Source: an uncultured Thermomicrobiales bacterium (lineage in GTDB: Bacteria; Chloroflexota; Chloroflexia; Thermomicrobiales; UBA6265). From it: a stretch of 8,355 bases of DNA. A program made the translations under genes and the position numbers. The notes under the pieces were generated by a model. It saw only the letters and a list, made by a program, of their open reading frames with translations. It did no database searches and had not been told where the DNA came from. The stretch spans positions 1-8,355 of the forward strand of contig CADCWJ010000875.1 of assembly GCA_902806365.1 (NCBI GenBank), read 5' to 3'. Shown here in pieces: positions 1 through 5,706 of this stretch (position 1 is its first letter; every line of letters starts with the position of its first letter).

Positions 1-205
1 CCGTGATTATCTTGAGTGACGCGGGATCGCGTGACCGTTCCGTCGCTTCCGCGGCTGTCTGGAGCGGTTCTGTCCGCGGACTGGTCTGCCCCTGATTCGA
101 TCCGGGGGGCCACGGCGGGAGACGTACCTTATCTCGGGATGGCGCGTCTCTCGCCGATTGCCGGAGCCCGTCACCGTCGCTCAAGGCGTGGCGTCGCGTT
201 CCCGG

Positions 206-234
206 CGGACAGCCCCCTCAATATGTGACATATT
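206..234 (+). promoter_or_regulatory. Candidate obgE promoter (weak hexamers)
   Basis: CGGACA (206–211, 4 of 6 matches to TTGACA) is followed after exactly 17 nt by CATATT (229–234, 4 of 6 matches to TATAAT). This is one of the few AT-rich spots in the leader. Transcription would start near 241 and give a leader of about 84 nt before the obgE GTG. The hexamers are poor, and the call rests mainly on correct spacing and position. Confidence 0.3.
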
Positions 235-240
235 GAGGGG
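214..240. promoter_or_regulatory. Perfect 12-bp inverted repeat, putative operator
   Basis: CCCCTCAATATG (214–225) and its exact reverse complement CATATTGAGGGG (229–240) flank the 3-nt centre TGA. The AT-rich core within GC-rich ends and the lack of a T-run argue against an intrinsic terminator. The dyad covers most of the spacer and the −10 of the candidate promoter at 206–234, where a repressor would block RNA polymerase. The half-site is of a general kind used by dimeric winged-helix or TetR-type repressors, but I cannot name the binder. It could instead act as an RNA hairpin. Confidence 0.5.
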
Positions 241-275
241 CGCCCTGCGTGAGCAAGGGCGAGAGGCAATCCGAT

Positions 276-292
276 CGGGAGTGCGACTCCCG
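276..292 (+). other. Small perfect hairpin in obgE leader
   Basis: CGGGAGT (276–282) and ACTCCCG (286–292) pair perfectly around the 3-nt loop GCG. The hairpin ends 18 nt before the Shine-Dalgarno sequence at 311–317. There it could affect translation or mRNA stability, but no T-run follows and the function is unknown. Confidence 0.35.
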
Positions 293-310
293 TTCCATCC
301 ACCCAATTCG

Positions 311-317
311 TAAGGAG
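311..317 (+). promoter_or_regulatory. Ribosome binding site of obgE
   Basis: TAAGGAG lies 7 nt before the GTG at 325. This strong Shine-Dalgarno fixes the GTG as start, and the resulting protein begins with the usual Obg N-terminus (MLVDQARIYV). Confidence 0.8.
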
Positions 318-324
318 TCCCGAC

Positions 325-1749
325 GTGCTTGTCGATCAGGCGCGGATTTACGTCCGCGCCGGAAACGGTGGCAATGGCGCCGCATCGTTCCGGCGAGAGA
401 AATTCGTGCCCAAGGGAGGACCGGATGGAGGAGATGGTGGCCGTGGGGGCGATGTCGTGCTCCAGGTCGTATCCAACCTCAACAGCCTGCTGCCGTTTCA
501 GTACGTTCAGCATTACGAGGCCGAGAACGGCGTCGGCGGGGCTGGTCAGCAAAAACATGGCCGGAACGGGAAGTCGAAGGTGGTCAAGGTGCCGCCGGGA
601 ACAGTGGTGTTTCTCGATGAGCCGCGGGAACTGATTGCCGATCTGACCGAACCGGGCGACGAGCTGGTGATCGCGCGAGGCGGCAAGGGCGGCCTCGGCA
701 ACGTTCATTTCAAGACCTCGACCCGACAGGCACCCCGCATCGCCGAGCTCGGGGAGCCCGGTGAGGAACGCTGGCTGCGGCTCGAGCTCCGGCTGATCGC
801 CGACGTCGGGCTCGTCGGGCTGCCGAACGCCGGCAAGTCCACCTTGCTGGCTGCGGCGACCCGCGCCAAGCCAAAGATCGCCGACTACCCGTTCACCACC
901 CTCTCTCCAAACCTCGGTGTCGTTGAGATTGGGGGCCGTGCCGGGCAGACGTTCGTGATGGCCGATATCCCGGGCCTGATCGAGGGGGCCGCCCAGGGCG
1001 CGGGCCTTGGTCACGAGTTCCTGCGTCATGTCCGCCGTACGAAGGTGCTGGTCCACGTGCTGGATGCCGCCGGGGGGCTCGAAGGACGCGACCCACTTGT
1101 CGACTTCCGGACGATCAATGCCGAGCTGGAGGCCTTTGACGAGTCGATGGAAACGAAGCCGATGCTCGTCGCGCTCAACAAGGTCGATCTCGTCGAGGCC
1201 CGCGACAACCTGCCGCGTCTGCGCGAGACGCTGGAAGGGGAGGGCTACAGGCTTTTCGAGATTTCGGCAGCGACCGGCGAGGGCACTGTCGCTCTGCTCA
1301 ACGAGATTGGCGCGGCGCTGCGCGCCTTCGCGCTGGACGAAGCCGAGCAGCGGAAGCGGGACGACGAGAAGCCGACCCGCCGGGTCTACACGATCGGGAA
1401 CATCGACGATCGGTCATGGGACATCGTCCAGGTCGATGAGGCGACCTTCGAGGTCCGCGGCGTCGGGATCGAGCGCTTCACGCACATGACGAACTTCGAT
1501 CAGTGGGAATCTGCCGAACGCTACCAGCGCGTGCTTGACCGCAGCGGCATCGCCGCCGAGCTCGACCGCCGTGGTGTCCAGCAAGGTGACATCGTCCGGA
1601 TCGCGGGCCACGAGTTGAGCTGGGGCGATCAGGACGAGGACGGCGCGTTCGTCGTGCCAGAGTCGGAATCACTTTTCGATGAGGAAGGCGAGGACGATTC
1701 GGAGCTGGATCCAAGAGTCGAGGTGCTCGACTTGTTCGAGGACGAGTAG
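325..1749 (+). CDS. obgE: GTPase Obg/CgtA
   Basis: Obg is an essential, slowly hydrolysing GTPase that binds the 50S ribosomal subunit and links ribosome assembly to nutrient status; it acts in the cytoplasm. The 474-residue protein has the three expected parts. The glycine-rich Obg fold spans about 1–158 (GNGGNG, GGPDGGDGGRGGD). The G domain has GLPNAGKS (165–172, P-loop), YPFTT (188–192), DIPG (214–217), NKVD (285–288) and SAA (314–316). A C-terminal OCT domain covers about 352–431 (RVYTIGNIDDRSWDIVQVD). A strongly acidic tail follows (about 434–474, rich in D/E, ending FEDE). All five G motifs are intact. The start is GTG with a strong TAAGGAG. The last 121 bp overlap, on the opposite strand, the 3' end of the convergent acyltransferase gene, so no terminator lies between the two stop codons. 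An inverted-repeat leader may regulate it. Confidence 0.97.
   Translation: MLVDQARIYVRAGNGGNGAASFRREKFVPKGGPDGGDGGRGGDVVLQVVSNLNSLLPFQYVQHYEAENGVGGAGQQKHGRNGKSKVVKVPPGTVVFLDEPRELIADLTEPGDELVIARGGKGGLGNVHFKTSTRQAPRIAELGEPGEERWLRLELRLIADVGLVGLPNAGKSTLLAAATRAKPKIADYPFTTLSPNLGVVEIGGRAGQTFVMADIPGLIEGAAQGAGLGHEFLRHVRRTKVLVHVLDAAGGLEGRDPLVDFRTINAELEAFDESMETKPMLVALNKVDLVEARDNLPRLRETLEGEGYRLFEISAATGEGTVALLNEIGAALRAFALDEAEQRKRDDEKPTRRVYTIGNIDDRSWDIVQVDEATFEVRGVGIERFTHMTNFDQWESAERYQRVLDRSGIAAELDRRGVQQGDIVRIAGHELSWGDQDEDGAFVVPESESLFDEEGEDDSELDPRVEVLDLFEDE
1629..1749. other. Convergent antisense overlap of obgE and plsC 3' ends
   Basis: The obgE stop (TAG, 1747–1749) lies inside plsC, and the plsC stop (TGA, read 1631–1629) lies inside obgE. 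Both frames stay open for the full 121 bp. The GAG/GAC-rich acidic tail of Obg reads as TCG/TCC serine codons on the other strand in the plsC phase, which explains the serine-rich PlsC tail. Confidence 0.85.
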
Positions 1750-2483
1750 ACGCCACGGTAGCTCTCCGGGAGCATCACCGCGACCCGGTGCATGACGAGA
1801 TCGATTGCCATGTCGGAGGTCGTTCGCTTGCCGTCCACGGTCACCGGTACCACGATCGGCTCGCCGAACCGGATGGTGATGCCGCGCCGTCTCCCGGGAG
1901 CTGATCGGCCGCCCGACTTCGCGCCATTGAAGGGAAGGTGCTCGGAGCCGGTGATCGCCATAGGAACGATCGGGGCCCCGCCCCTGAGCGCGATCAGCCC
2001 GGCACCGGCGAGTGCCCTTTCAATCTGGCGGCTTGGGCTCCGCGTTCCTTCGGGGAACATGCCAAGCGCGATCCCCTGATCCAGCGTGGCCAATGCCCGC
2101 CGGATTGCCGTGCGGTCGGCCCGTCCCCGATCGACGGGGAACGCCCCCGAAAGGCGCGCGAACCAGGACACCACGGGAACGGACATCAGCTCCTTCTTTG
2201 CCATGAAATGGATCGGACGAGGCATAGCGATGCAGATCAGTACTGGGTCGGCGTTGTGGAGATGATTCCCGAGCACGAGCACTCCGCCACTTTTCGGGAC
2301 GTTGTGGGCTCCCTCGATCCGCATGCCCAGCGCGATCCGGCACAGCACGATCAGGATCACGCGGGCAATGACGAACGGGATACCGCGCAGGGTGCCCTTG
2401 CGAAGATCGACAAACTCGCCGGAGCGGCCGCCAGGTGGCGCCGCTGACGACCCCGGGCTCCGCCCGTCCCGCTCACCCGTCAT
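1629..2483 (-). CDS. plsC: 1-acyl-sn-glycerol-3-phosphate acyltransferase (PlsC family)
   Basis: The protein transfers an acyl chain to the sn-2 position of lysophosphatidic acid to make phosphatidic acid at the inner face of the membrane. In its 284 residues, a hydrophobic segment (about 36–52) precedes the family motifs: HLHNAD (74–79, the catalytic HX4D), FPVDRG (115–120), FPEGTR (143–148, substrate phosphate binding) and PIVP (171–174). The ATG overlaps the cmk stop as ATGA, indicating translational coupling. It is the last gene of the dacA–rluB–cmk–plsC run. The odd part is the C-terminus: after SYRGVY (241–246), 21 of the last 38 residues are serine. This tail is read from the strand opposite the acidic end of obgE and is probably disordered. 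Family assignment is firm; the exact acyl acceptor is inferred. Confidence 0.92.
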   Translation of the reverse strand: MTGERDGRSPGSSAAPPGGRSGEFVDLRKGTLRGIPFVIARVILIVLCRIALGMRIEGAHNVPKSGGVLVLGNHLHNADPVLICIAMPRPIHFMAKKELMSVPVVSWFARLSGAFPVDRGRADRTAIRRALATLDQGIALGMFPEGTRSPSRQIERALAGAGLIALRGGAPIVPMAITGSEHLPFNGAKSGGRSAPGRRRGITIRFGEPIVVPVTVDGKRTTSDMAIDLVMHRVAVMLPESYRGVYSSSNKSSTSTLGSSSESSSPSSSKSDSDSGTTNAPSSS

Positions 2484-3193
2484 TCGCCGCGTGCCTCGGA
2501 TTCCCAGTGCGACCTCACCGTTGTCTCGATCTCGTGGACGATGTCCTCGATCGCGCGCCCATCAGTGTCGATCACGATCGCGTCCGGCGCGGCCCTGAGC
2601 GGAGATGTCGCCCGTTCCGAATCGTGCGCGTCGCGTCGCTGAAGATCGTGCAGCACGACATCGTACGACGACGCGATGCCGCGGCTGTCAAGCTCGACGA
2701 GGCGACGCCGCGCCCGCTCCGCCGTCGACGCGTCGAGATAGATCTTCGTCCCGGCCTCGGGAATGACGACCGTACCGATGTCGCGGCCAACGAGGACCGC
2801 CGTTTTGCCGTCGGCGATCTCCCGTTGCACCGGCAACAGGGCGTCCCGCACCTGCGGGTAGGCGGCGACCCTGGAGACGAGCGCGTCGATCTCGGGAGTC
2901 CGGATCGCCCAGGTCACGTCCTCGCCATCCAGTAGCACGTCAATCTGCCGGCCATCGGCCACCGAGGCGGGGTGGATCTCGATCCGAATCCGGTCGATGA
3001 GCCTGGCCAGACCGTCGGCATCGGCTCCGCTGACACCGTGACGGAGGGATGCCAGCGTGACGGCACGATAGAGCGCGCCGGTATCGAACAGCAATGCACC
3101 GAGATGCTCGGCGAGTTGGAGGGCGACCGTCGATTTACCGGCCGCGCCCGGCCCGTCGATCGCGATGACGCGATGGTGATCGAGAACCGCCAT
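2480..3193 (-). CDS. cmk: Cytidylate (CMP/dCMP) kinase
   Basis: It phosphorylates CMP and dCMP with ATP to the diphosphates, feeding nucleic acid and phospholipid synthesis in the cytoplasm. With the start used here it has 237 residues, the usual length. Visible motifs are the P-loop GPGAAGKST (14–22), DTGALYR (37–43, start of the CMP site), IRTPE (96–100), GRDIGT (135–140) and QRRDAHDSER near the C-terminus. I chose the ATG at 3193 because it sits at the normal distance before the P-loop and has AGGGAGA 10 nt upstream. An in-frame ATG at 3331, with its own GGAG 6 nt upstream, would add a 46-residue low-complexity extension. The gene starts 59 nt inside the rluB 3' end and its stop overlaps the plsC start (ATGA), so it lies within a coupled operon. 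Confidence 0.94.
   Translation of the reverse strand: MAVLDHHRVIAIDGPGAAGKSTVALQLAEHLGALLFDTGALYRAVTLASLRHGVSGADADGLARLIDRIRIEIHPASVADGRQIDVLLDGEDVTWAIRTPEIDALVSRVAAYPQVRDALLPVQREIADGKTAVLVGRDIGTVVIPEAGTKIYLDASTAERARRRLVELDSRGIASSYDVVLHDLQRRDAHDSERATSPLRAAPDAIVIDTDGRAIEDIVHEIETTVRSHWESEARGE
3135..3193 (-). other. Same-strand overlap of rluB 3' end and cmk 5' end
   Basis: The rluB frame stays open to a TAA read at 3137–3135, while cmk starts at 3193. The 59-nt stretch encodes the basic end of RluB in one frame and the Cmk N-terminus through its P-loop in another. If cmk starts at 3331 instead, the overlap is 197 nt. Confidence 0.75.
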
Positions 3194-4175
3194 CTGAGTG
3201 TGGTCTCCCTGGGGCTCTTCCCGTTGATGTGCGCTCCGGCCCCGACGACCGCCCCCGCTCCTGCTGCTGTCCGTGAGGTCCGGTTCGCCCCGCTGCGAGT
3301 GGCCGTGAGTCGCCGCTGGTTGCTCGCTCATCCTCCGCTCCGCCGCGCCGGAACCCCCCGACCGGATCGAGTTGCATTGGGCGCCGCTGGTTGATCCGGT
3401 CGGCTTCTTCGACCGGCATGCCGACCGATTCGTATAGCTGCACCAGCTCGCCGGGTGTCAGGTCGCGCCACGATCCGGGCGGTACACCCTGAATCCGGAG
3501 CGGGCCGAGCCGCACGCGACGCAGCCGAACGACATCGATGCCGACCGTCTCCATCATCGTCCGCACGACGTGATAGAGCCCCTCGTGGAGCACGATCTTG
3601 ATGACGATCCCCTCCGCGGTTTCCCGGAGCAGACGGCATTCGTCGGGGATCACCTCACGCCCGTTGACGAACATGCCATCGCTCAATCGCGACATCTGGA
3701 AGGGCGAGGGCCGGGTGTTGGTGATGACGTGGTACTCCTTGGTCAGCCCGTATCGCGGGTGCATGACGCGATTCGCGAGGGCGCCGTCGTTCGTCAGCAG
3801 GAGCAGGCCCTGCGTGTCGCGGTCGAGCCGTCCGACCGGGTAAACGCGCTCCGGCACATCGACCAGGTCCATCACGGTCCACCGCTGCCGCTCGTCGTTC
3901 ATGGTCGTGATGAAACCGCTCGGCTTGTTGAGCATGACGAACCGCGGACGCTGCTTGCGCAGCGATCGGCCGTCGACCCGGATGTCGTCGGTATCCGGGT
4001 CGACTCGCGTGCCCATCTCGGTGACGACCCGACCGTTGACTGCCACCCGCCCCGCCCGGATCATCTCTTCCGACGCGCGACGGCTGGCAATGCCCCGAGA
4101 CGCCAGCACGCGCTGGAGTCGCTCGCCGGTCTGGACGCTGTCGGGTGTATCCACGCGGTTGTCCCGGACGCTCAT
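3135..4175 (-). CDS. rluB: S4-domain rRNA pseudouridine synthase (RluB/RsuA family)
   Basis: It converts a specific uridine of rRNA to pseudouridine. RluB normally modifies 23S rRNA in the peptidyl-transferase region, but the exact target is inferred. The 346-residue protein has an N-terminal S4 RNA-binding domain (about 17–64: ERLQRVLASRGIASRRASEEMIRAGRVAVNG is split across this region) and then the synthase core with LNKPSGF (82–88) and GRLDRDTQGLLLL, in which Asp118 is the catalytic aspartate. The ATG at 4175 is 4 nt after the dacA stop and directly precedes the S4 domain; longer in-frame starts run back into dacA and lack homology. Two oddities: the usual EGxNRQVRRM motif reads EGLYHVVRTM, and a long Arg/Gly/Ser-rich tail (about 270–346) runs into cmk, its last codons sharing DNA with the Cmk P-loop in another frame. 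Confidence 0.92.
   Translation of the reverse strand: MSVRDNRVDTPDSVQTGERLQRVLASRGIASRRASEEMIRAGRVAVNGRVVTEMGTRVDPDTDDIRVDGRSLRKQRPRFVMLNKPSGFITTMNDERQRWTVMDLVDVPERVYPVGRLDRDTQGLLLLTNDGALANRVMHPRYGLTKEYHVITNTRPSPFQMSRLSDGMFVNGREVIPDECRLLRETAEGIVIKIVLHEGLYHVVRTMMETVGIDVVRLRRVRLGPLRIQGVPPGSWRDLTPGELVQLYESVGMPVEEADRINQRRPMQLDPVGGFRRGGAEDERATSGDSRPLAAGRTGPHGQQQERGRSSGPERTSTGRAPGRPHSDGGSRSPSRHRDRRAGRGR
3204..3210 (-). promoter_or_regulatory. Ribosome binding site supporting the cmk start at 3193
   Basis: On the minus strand AGGGAGA (3210→3204) lies 10 nt before the ATG at 3193–3191. The spacing is slightly long but acceptable, and it supports the start that gives the standard Cmk length. Confidence 0.45.
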
Positions 4176-4179
4176 CGGT

Positions 4180-5442
4180 TCAGGCCGCCAGCCGGAAGGC
4201 GAGCCCTGGGGATGCGGCGCCGATCTGATAGACGGGCAGCCGACCGGCCTCGGAGTCGCCGAAGAAGAACGCCACGGTTCCCGCCGGATCGGCCGGAGCG
4301 GCGGGCGGAACGAGCAAGAGTTGGTAGGTCGCCGGTTCATCAGCCCCCGTCGGAATGGGAATTGGCGGCGCGTCCCTGAACTGGAGACCCCAGACGCCAA
4401 GTTCTTCCGCAAGGCCAGGGAACGTGCCATCGGCACCTGGAGTTGCCCAGGTGAACTGGCTGTCCATCGCTTCGAATACTTTGGCGGCGTCGTCCCAGCG
4501 GACATCGGTGGTAATGGTGTTGTTCTCGTCGTAGGCCAGATCCGAGCCAAGGATGGCGGTGATGACCAATGCGCCGCTGCCCTCGATGGAACGGGCGAGG
4601 ACCACGCAACCTCCAGCTTCCCCGGTCGACCCGGTCTTGCCGCCGATCACGCCGTTTCGCTTGAGCAGTTGGTTGGTCGACTCGCCCTGGTACTGGCGGT
4701 TCTCGGGTCCGGCGGAGTAGAAGGAGTACGCCGGTTCAGCGACCACCCGTGCCAGCGTCTCGTTCTTCATCAGCTCGCCGAACAGGATCGCAAGGTCGTG
4801 CGCGGTCGAATAGCTACTGGCGTTGTCGACCCCACTCGGGTTGATGAACCGGGAGTTGGCGAGCCCGAGACCGGCCGCGTAGGCGTTCATCTCGGCGACA
4901 AACGCGGCCAGCGCTTCCGTGACATCGGAGGAGCCGCTGAGCTTGCCGCCGACATGGCGGGCCAATGCGTTAGCGCCATCGTTTCCCGAAGGCAGGAGCA
5001 TCCCGTAGAGAAGGGTGCCGACCGTGAGGGTGTCGCCTGCCTGGAGCTTCATGTTGGAGTACTGGGTTTCGTCGACGAGGTCGCTCTCGACAATTCCGAC
5101 CTTGTCCTTGAGATCGCCGTGCTTCATCACGACCAGCGCCGTCACGACCTTGACGAGACTGCCGATCTGCATCCGGGCATCGGAATCCTTGGCGTAGAGC
5201 GTGATCCCGGACGTCAGGTCGTACGAGAAGACCGCCGCCGCGGAAATGTCCGGCGGCGCAATGCTTCGGCTGGAACCGTTCGTCCCCGCCTGACCAGGAT
5301 TTGCGAGGCCATGGATCGGCATGGCGCCGCTTATCGTCGCGAATACGATCAGGGCGCAGAGCCACCGGGCAGCGAATGTGTAGCGGTCGGACCTTCCGGG
5401 CGAGATACCACGATGAGCGCGGTCTGTGGCTGGCTGGCGCAC
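4180..5442 (-). CDS. dacA: D-alanyl-D-alanine carboxypeptidase (PBP5/DacA family)
   Basis: This serine-type penicillin-binding protein removes the terminal D-Ala from peptidoglycan pentapeptides outside the membrane and so controls cross-linking. All three S11-family motifs are present: SLVK (95–98, nucleophile Ser95), SGN (152–154) and KTG (269–271). A basic n-region is followed by a hydrophobic segment (about 24–40) and a small-residue stretch ending HGLA near 46, fitting a signal peptide. The last roughly 110 residues after the catalytic domain are probably a beta-rich domain; I see no obvious amphipathic C-terminal anchor. I chose the GTG at 5442 because AGGAAAGGG lies 4 nt before it and it gives a 420-residue protein with a normal-length leader. 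An ATG at 5526 (448 residues, GGGAG 4 nt upstream) remains possible. It is the first gene of the operon with rluB, cmk and plsC. Confidence 0.93.
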   Translation of the reverse strand: MRQPATDRAHRGISPGRSDRYTFAARWLCALIVFATISGAMPIHGLANPGQAGTNGSSRSIAPPDISAAAVFSYDLTSGITLYAKDSDARMQIGSLVKVVTALVVMKHGDLKDKVGIVESDLVDETQYSNMKLQAGDTLTVGTLLYGMLLPSGNDGANALARHVGGKLSGSSDVTEALAAFVAEMNAYAAGLGLANSRFINPSGVDNASSYSTAHDLAILFGELMKNETLARVVAEPAYSFYSAGPENRQYQGESTNQLLKRNGVIGGKTGSTGEAGGCVVLARSIEGSGALVITAILGSDLAYDENNTITTDVRWDDAAKVFEAMDSQFTWATPGADGTFPGLAEELGVWGLQFRDAPPIPIPTGADEPATYQLLLVPPAAPADPAGTVAFFFGDSEAGRLPVYQIGAASPGLAFRLAA

Positions 5443-5446
5443 GTGA

Positions 5447-5455
5447 CCCTTTCCT
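5447..5455 (-). promoter_or_regulatory. Ribosome binding site deciding the dacA start
   Basis: The minus strand reads AGGAAAGGG (5455→5447), 4 nt before GTG at 5442–5440. It favours this start over the upstream ATG at 5526, which would put about 48 residues before the signal-peptide hydrophobic core. Confidence 0.5.
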
Positions 5456-5544
5456 GATGATGATCGGTTTCCGGTGCTCGACGACCGGGCCGGATATGGC
5501 GGCGGCGCCTGCCGCCCGGCGACCATCCCACTCCCGTCCAGGTC

Positions 5545-5573
5545 AGTATAGGGTGTCGGCGACTCGCTGCCAG
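5545..5573 (-). promoter_or_regulatory. Candidate promoter of the dacA operon
   Basis: On the minus strand CTGGCA (5573→5568, 4 of 6 to TTGACA) is followed by a 17-nt spacer and TATACT (5550→5545, 5 of 6 to TATAAT). Transcription would begin near 5538 and give about 95 nt of leader before the GTG at 5442. The good −10 and exact spacing make this the best promoter candidate in the window. Confidence 0.5.
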
Positions 5574-5667
5574 CGACCCGCCTTCAGGGTCTCCTGATCC
5601 GCCTACAGTACAATGAAGCAACGCCAGGGTTGGTATCGTCAAGCGGTTTGCGTGACGGGCCTCAGGC

Positions 5668-5679
5668 TCGGGTACCCGA
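5668..5679. repeat. 12-bp perfect palindrome, possible operator
   Basis: TCGGGTACCCGA is self-complementary with no spacer. It lies 28–39 bp before the GTG of the phosphoesterase gene and downstream of the TACAAT element, a suitable place for a repressor site. In GC-rich DNA chance palindromes of this size do occur, so its role is open. Confidence 0.3.
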
Positions 5680-5706
5680 CACCCACCATCCCATTTCGGA
5701 GAAGCC

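Larger units (their letters stand above)
1..324. other. Non-coding leader region upstream of obgE
   Basis: I find no convincing gene here. A 70-codon open frame (16–228, +) has no recognisable domain and ends inside the dyad at 214–240, so I treat it as chance. The stretch is rich in inverted repeats: a 10-bp palindrome GTCCGCGGAC (72–81), an 11-bp stem with one G·U pair (114–124 with 145–155), a perfect 12-bp dyad (214–225 with 229–240) and a 7-bp hairpin (276–282 with 286–292). None is followed by a T-run, so none looks like an intrinsic terminator. In many bacteria rplU–rpmA lie just upstream of obg; they are not seen here. Confidence 0.6.
5527..5706. other. Divergent intergenic region between dacA and the phosphoesterase gene
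   Basis: The region holds the dacA promoter candidate on the minus strand and, on the plus strand, a −10-like TACAAT (5609–5614) without a good −35. Downstream of that lie a 5-bp stem (CGTCA 5637–5641 with TGACG 5653–5657) and a perfect 12-bp palindrome TCGGGTACCCGA (5668–5679). No gene or complete tRNA is visible. Confidence 0.5.

Noticed and set aside
16..228. 70-codon open frame upstream of obgE
   Set aside because: No ribosome binding site of note, no recognisable domain, and it ends inside the 214–240 dyad; it reads like chance translation.
214..240. Dyad as a rho-independent terminator of a gene left of the window
   Set aside because: No T-run follows the stem on either strand, and the stem core is AT-rich rather than GC-rich next to the loop.
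181..1056. 291-codon open frame on the minus strand opposite obgE
   Set aside because: It mirrors the Obg and G domains, shows no motif of its own, and has no supporting context.
3570..4379. 269-codon plus-strand open frame opposite rluB and the end of dacA
   Set aside because: Arg/Pro/His-rich shadow translation with no domain; the opposite strand carries a well-supported gene.
3135..4550. Long version of rluB starting at 4550 (471 residues)
   Set aside because: The first 125 residues are read out of frame through dacA and show no homology; the S4 domain begins just after the ATG at 4175.
3901..5457. 518-codon open frame on the plus strand antisense to dacA and rluB
   Set aside because: It lies opposite two clearly identified genes, has no recognisable domain, and long antisense frames are expected in GC-rich coding DNA.
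5627..5700. Possible tRNA gene upstream of the phosphoesterase
   Set aside because: Only a D-arm-like part is present. No 5+7+5 anticodon arm, T arm (GGTTCGA-type) or matching acceptor strand can be drawn.
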